32,594 nt of DNA from Ectothiorhodospiraceae bacterium (GTDB taxonomy: Bacteria > Pseudomonadota > Gammaproteobacteria > Nitrococcales > Aquisalimonadaceae). This document shows, piece after piece, positions 29,009-32,594 of the stretch. The position numbers and the translations under genes were made by a program. Within the stretch, counting starts at the first letter, position 1; each line of letters opens with the position of its first letter. Below the pieces are notes generated by a model. That model was not told where the DNA came from and made no database searches. It saw only the letters and a list, made by a program, of their open reading frames with translations. The stretch lies in the NCBI GenBank assembly GCA_007125985.1, contig SLCE01000090.1, positions 1 through 32,594 of the forward strand, in the 5' to 3' direction.

Positions 29009-30907
29009 GTGCTACTCAACGCCCGTCAAATCACCGTAAGCTTCGGTGCCCAACCCGTGCTCGACCATGTGGATTTTACCATCGACGCCGGGGAACGCGT
29101 GTGTTTGCTGGGCCGGAACGGCGCCGGCAAGTCCACCCTGATGAAAGTGATCGCGGGAGAACTGGTTCCGGAAGACGGGGAACTGGTGGTCCGCCCTGGC
29201 CTGCGGGTGGCGCGCCTGCCCCAGGAGTTACCACGGGACTTCAGCGGGACGGTCTACGAACTGGTCGCCCAGGGTCTGGGCGACATTGGCGAGCTGATAA
29301 CGCGCCATCATCAGCTTGCGCAGGCGCTCACCTCCGACGGCGACCATGGCCGGCTGATGGCGGAGATGGAGCGCGTTCAGCAGGCCCTGGAAAGCGCCGA
29401 TGGCTGGACTTTGCACCAGCGGGTGGAAGCAACACTCACGCGCCTGGAACTGCCCGGTGACGAGCCCATCGATCAGGTCTCCGGGGGCATGGGCCGCCGG
29501 GCGCTGCTGGGTCAGGCGCTGGTGCAAAACCCGGACATTCTCCTGCTCGACGAGCCCACCAACCACCTGGATGTCACTGCGATCCGCCAGATGGAGGAGC
29601 TACTCCTCGGCTGGCAGGGCGCCCTGCTGTTCATCACCCACGACCGGGCTTTCCTGCAACGGCTGGCAACCCGGATTGTGGAGCTGGATCGAGGCCGGTT
29701 GCGCAGCTACCCCGGCGACTACCAACGCTACCTGAAGACCCGTGAGAACGAGTTGGCCGCCGAGGACAAGGCCCGGGAGCAGTTCGACCGTGAACTGGCC
29801 CGTGAGGAAGCCTGGATTCGCCAGGGCATCAAGGCCCGGCGCACACGCAACGAGGGTCGGGTACGTGCGCTGCAGGACATGCGGCGCCAACGCGCGGAAC
29901 GCCGCGGGCGCCAGGGTAGCGCCGGCTTCGACCTGCAGGGCGCCGAGCGGTCCGGGAAGTTGGTCATCCGCGCCGAGGGAATCAGCCACGGCTTCGACGG
30001 CAAGCCGCTGATCCGTGATTTCTCCACCACCATCATGCGCGGCGACAAAGTGGGGCTGATCGGCCCGAACGGCAGCGGAAAAACCACGTTGCTCAACATT
30101 CTGCTGGGTGATCTGGAGCCTGACCGGGGGCGGGTGCGCCTGGGCACCGGTTTGGAGATTGCCTATTACGACCAGTTACGCCAACAGTTGGACGAGAGCA
30201 GGACCGCCGCGGAAAATGTTTCCGGTGGGGCCGACACCGTCACGGTGAACGGGCAACCGCGTCATATCATCAGTTATATGAAGGATTTCCTGTTCACGCC
30301 GGAACAAGCGCGAGGCCCGATCAACGCGCTGTCCGGCGGCGAGCGCAACCGGCTGTTGTTGGCCCGCTTGTTCACGCGGCCAGCCAATCTGCTGGTCCTG
30401 GACGAGCCCACCAACGACCTGGACCTGGAAACCCTGGAGTTGCTGGAGCAACTCCTCGTGGATTACACGGGAACGGTGCTGCTCGTAAGCCACGACCGGG
30501 CGTTTCTCGACAATGTGGTGACCAGTTCACTGGTGTTCGAGGGCGATGGCCTGGTCAGGGAATACGTGGGCGGATACAGCGACTGGGAACGGCAACGCCC
30601 CAAGCCAGCCACAGGCGCCGCAGCACGTCGCGACAACGGGGCGCCCCCGCGCAAGCAGGCGGAGCAACCAGCCTCCCGGACCAAATTGTCCTATAAGGAC
30701 AAGCGGGAACTGGAATTACTGCCTGCCCGTATCGAGACCCTGGAGCAGGATCACGAAACCCTGAGTCAGCAGATGGCCGATCCGGCGTTCTATCAGAAGC
30801 CTGCGGAGGAAATCGCCGCCGCCACGGCTCGCCTCGCGCTACTGGAGCAGGAACTGGAAACGGCCTTCGAGCGCTGGGAAGCACTGGAGCAGACGAGCAA
30901 GGGTTAA
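29009..30907 (+). CDS. uup: ABC-F family ATPase, Uup-like
   Basis: LLNARQITVSFGAQPVLDHVDFTIDAGERVCLLGRNGAGKSTLMKVI, VSGGMGRRALLGQALVQNPDILLLDEPTNHLDVTAIRQMEELL, LSGGERNRLLLARLFTRPANLLVLDEPTNDLDLETLELLEQLL, C-terminal coiled coil. Start ambiguous (GTG 29009 or TTG 28994). Confidence 0.92.
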   Translation: MLLNARQITVSFGAQPVLDHVDFTIDAGERVCLLGRNGAGKSTLMKVIAGELVPEDGELVVRPGLRVARLPQELPRDFSGTVYELVAQGLGDIGELITRHHQLAQALTSDGDHGRLMAEMERVQQALESADGWTLHQRVEATLTRLELPGDEPIDQVSGGMGRRALLGQALVQNPDILLLDEPTNHLDVTAIRQMEELLLGWQGALLFITHDRAFLQRLATRIVELDRGRLRSYPGDYQRYLKTRENELAAEDKAREQFDRELAREEAWIRQGIKARRTRNEGRVRALQDMRRQRAERRGRQGSAGFDLQGAERSGKLVIRAEGISHGFDGKPLIRDFSTTIMRGDKVGLIGPNGSGKTTLLNILLGDLEPDRGRVRLGTGLEIAYYDQLRQQLDESRTAAENVSGGADTVTVNGQPRHIISYMKDFLFTPEQARGPINALSGGERNRLLLARLFTRPANLLVLDEPTNDLDLETLELLEQLLVDYTGTVLLVSHDRAFLDNVVTSSLVFEGDGLVREYVGGYSDWERQRPKPATGAAARRDNGAPPRKQAEQPASRTKLSYKDKRELELLPARIETLEQDHETLSQQMADPAFYQKPAEEIAAATARLALLEQELETAFERWEALEQTSKG

Positions 30908-31056
30908 GGAAACGCAGGCCGGCATGAAAACGGAGCACACGCAACTTGCGGCGGGCACGGGGTCGGGATCATTGATTTACAAATAATGCATTGCGACGGA
31001 TCAGGCTGTTATGATGACTTTGTGTCCATTGATCGAGGCAAGGAGCCCAACCAGCC

Positions 31057-31578
31057 ATGACGCCCGAACGCGTAACCAGGCAGGGAGACGCGAGCCCTGA
31101 GCCGCTGCCATACAGCAAGCACGCCCTTCGCGCCTCACTGCACCTGATGATGTGCTCCAAACGTCTGGAGCAGACAGTGAACGATCTGTTCCGTACCCGC
31201 TTCCAGAGTTCACTGTCCCGCTTTGATGTACTCGCCCAGTTGGACCACGCCGGCGATGGCGGTCTTAGCACCAAGGCGCTGGCGAGACGGCTGGTGGCCT
31301 CCAAGGGAAACATCACACGCCTGCTGGACCGGATGGAGGCGGATCAGCTGATCCGTCGTAAACCATGCAGGACTGACCGGCGGGTGAGCCACATTCTCAT
31401 GACGCCCACCGGCGCCGATCTGTTCCGGTCCATGGCCAAGGATCATGAGGCGTGGACCGAGCGGCTGTTCGAGGTGCTCTCCAGCGAGGAACTGGAACAT
31501 CTGGTGGAATTGGTGGACCGGGTGCGCGCGCACATGGCCGGCCTCTGCGAGACAGCGGACAAGCCAGGAACCACCTGA
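31057..31578 (+). CDS. MarR family transcriptional regulator
   Basis: Winged-helix pattern LSRFDVLAQLDHAGDGGLSTKALARRLVASKGNITRLLDRMEADQLIRRKPCRTDRRVSHILMTPTG. Confidence 0.92.
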   Translation: MTPERVTRQGDASPEPLPYSKHALRASLHLMMCSKRLEQTVNDLFRTRFQSSLSRFDVLAQLDHAGDGGLSTKALARRLVASKGNITRLLDRMEADQLIRRKPCRTDRRVSHILMTPTGADLFRSMAKDHEAWTERLFEVLSSEELEHLVELVDRVRAHMAGLCETADKPGTT

Positions 31579-31582
31579 GCGC

Positions 31583-32594
31583 TCATTTGCTCAGGTGGCG
31601 CATCCCCTGCTCCAGACCCTCCAGGGTGAGGGGATACATCTGATCGCCCATCAGTTCGCGGATGATCTGGATTGACTGGGTGTAGCCCCAGCGCTGCTCC
31701 GGTTCCGGATTCAACCAGATTGCCTTGGGCCAGGTGGCTTTCACGCGCTCCAGCCAGACGGAGCCCGCCTCTTCGTTCCAGTGCTCCACACTGGCGCCGG
31801 GGTAGATGATCTCGTAGGGGCTCATGGTGGCATCCCCGACGAAGATCACCTTGTAGTCCGGACCGTAGGTGTGCAGAACGTCCAGCGTGGGAATGGTTTC
31901 GCTGTGCCGACGGCGGCTATCCTTCCAGACTGTCTCGTAGAGGCAGTTGTGAAAGTAGAAGTACTCCATGTGCTTGAACTCGATCCGTGCGGCGGAGAAC
32001 AGTTCCTCACACACCCGGACGTGGTCATCCATGGAGCCACCCACGTCGAAGAAGATCAGCACTTTCACGGCGTTATGGCGTTCCGGCACCATTTTCAGGT
32101 CCAGGTAGCCCGCATTCCGGGCCGTTGAGCGGATGGTGTCATCCAGATCCAGCGTCTCCGCCGCGCCCTGCCGCGCAAACTGCCGCAGCCGCCGCAGCGC
32201 CACCTTGATATTGCGGGTACCGATTTCCCGGGAGCTGTCCAGGTTGCGGAACTCCCGCTTGTCCCAGACCTTCACCGCCCGCCGGTGGCGCGACTCCTTT
32301 TGCCCGATACGCACGCCTTCCGGATTGTAGCCGTCAGCACCGAACGGCGAGGTGCCGCGGGTGCCGATCCACTTATTACCCCCCTCATGGCGCTTTTCCT
32401 GCTCTTCCAGACGCTTTTTCAACGTCTCCATGAGCTTGTCCCAACCACCCAGGGCTTCGATCTTCGCCTTTTCTTCTTCGGACAACACCCGCTCGGCCAG
32501 GCTACGCAGCCACTCCTCGGGCAGCTCCGTGATCAGGTCTTCACCAATCACCTCCAAGCCTTTGAAGTAACTACCGAAAACCTGATCAAAACGG
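31583..32594 (-). CDS. VWA domain (CoxE-like) protein, 5'-truncated at the window edge
   Basis: Frame stays open to the edge (RFDQVFGSYFKGLEVIGEDL upstream of the TTG listed). VLIFFDVGGSMDDHVRVCEELFSAARIEFKHMEYFYFHNCLYETVW, YKVIFVGDATMSPYEI. Confidence 0.85.
   Translation of the reverse strand, partial: RFDQVFGSYFKGLEVIGEDLITELPEEWLRSLAERVLSEEEKAKIEALGGWDKLMETLKKRLEEQEKRHEGGNKWIGTRGTSPFGADGYNPEGVRIGQKESRHRRAVKVWDKREFRNLDSSREIGTRNIKVALRRLRQFARQGAAETLDLDDTIRSTARNAGYLDLKMVPERHNAVKVLIFFDVGGSMDDHVRVCEELFSAARIEFKHMEYFYFHNCLYETVWKDSRRRHSETIPTLDVLHTYGPDYKVIFVGDATMSPYEIIYPGASVEHWNEEAGSVWLERVKATWPKAIWLNPEPEQRWGYTQSIQIIRELMGDQMYPLTLEGLEQGMRHLSK

Noticed and set aside
28735-29460. 241 aa ORF starting inside the MITE
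   Set aside because: Spans the repeat and the out-of-frame start of uup; translation is low complexity.
25300-30907. Two ABC-F genes as an antibiotic-resistance cluster
   Set aside because: They look like the common housekeeping YheS and Uup types; proximity alone does not suggest resistance.
30971-31020. AT-rich stretch TTGATTTACAAATAATGCATTGCGAC...TATGAT upstream of the MarR gene as promoter/operator
   Set aside because: -35/-10 spacing does not fit well and the palindrome is weak; MarR autoregulation is plausible but not supported by clear sequence.

Overview
This 32.6 kb, GC-rich window is a dense bacterial chromosomal segment, probably gammaproteobacterial (inferred from gene content). 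Both edges cut genes: a CitE-like lyase at the left and a VWA-domain protein at the right. Recognisable content, left to right: a TAXI-type TRAP transporter (fused permease plus binding protein), a Zn alcohol dehydrogenase, a phasin-like protein, a PLP aminotransferase, a diiron-binding MBL protein in tandem with a GAF-GGDEF diguanylate cyclase, a CstA / small C-terminal-CysCys protein / ArsA-Get3-like ATPase operon, two tandem PaaI-type thioesterases with a DUF2750-like gene, an EamA exporter, a PHP phosphoesterase, an Mla/MCE-type lipid transport operon (MlaE with a fused STAS domain, MlaF, MlaD, PqiC-like lipoprotein), RecQ, a FadH-like dienoyl-CoA reductase, two ABC-F ATPases (YheS-like and Uup-like), an HD-GYP-type phosphodiesterase with a GYS motif, and a MarR regulator. 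I found no tRNA, rRNA, CRISPR array, intact transposase or prophage. The strongest non-genic signal is a 263 bp foldback element with 31 bp terminal inverted repeats and a flanking CTAG duplication (28671-28933), plus a second, truncated copy about 24 kb away (4650-4747). The most interesting gene module is cstA / CC-terminal small protein / ArsA-like ATPase (10584-13619). Next is the diiron protein plus diguanylate cyclase pair (8319-10257).
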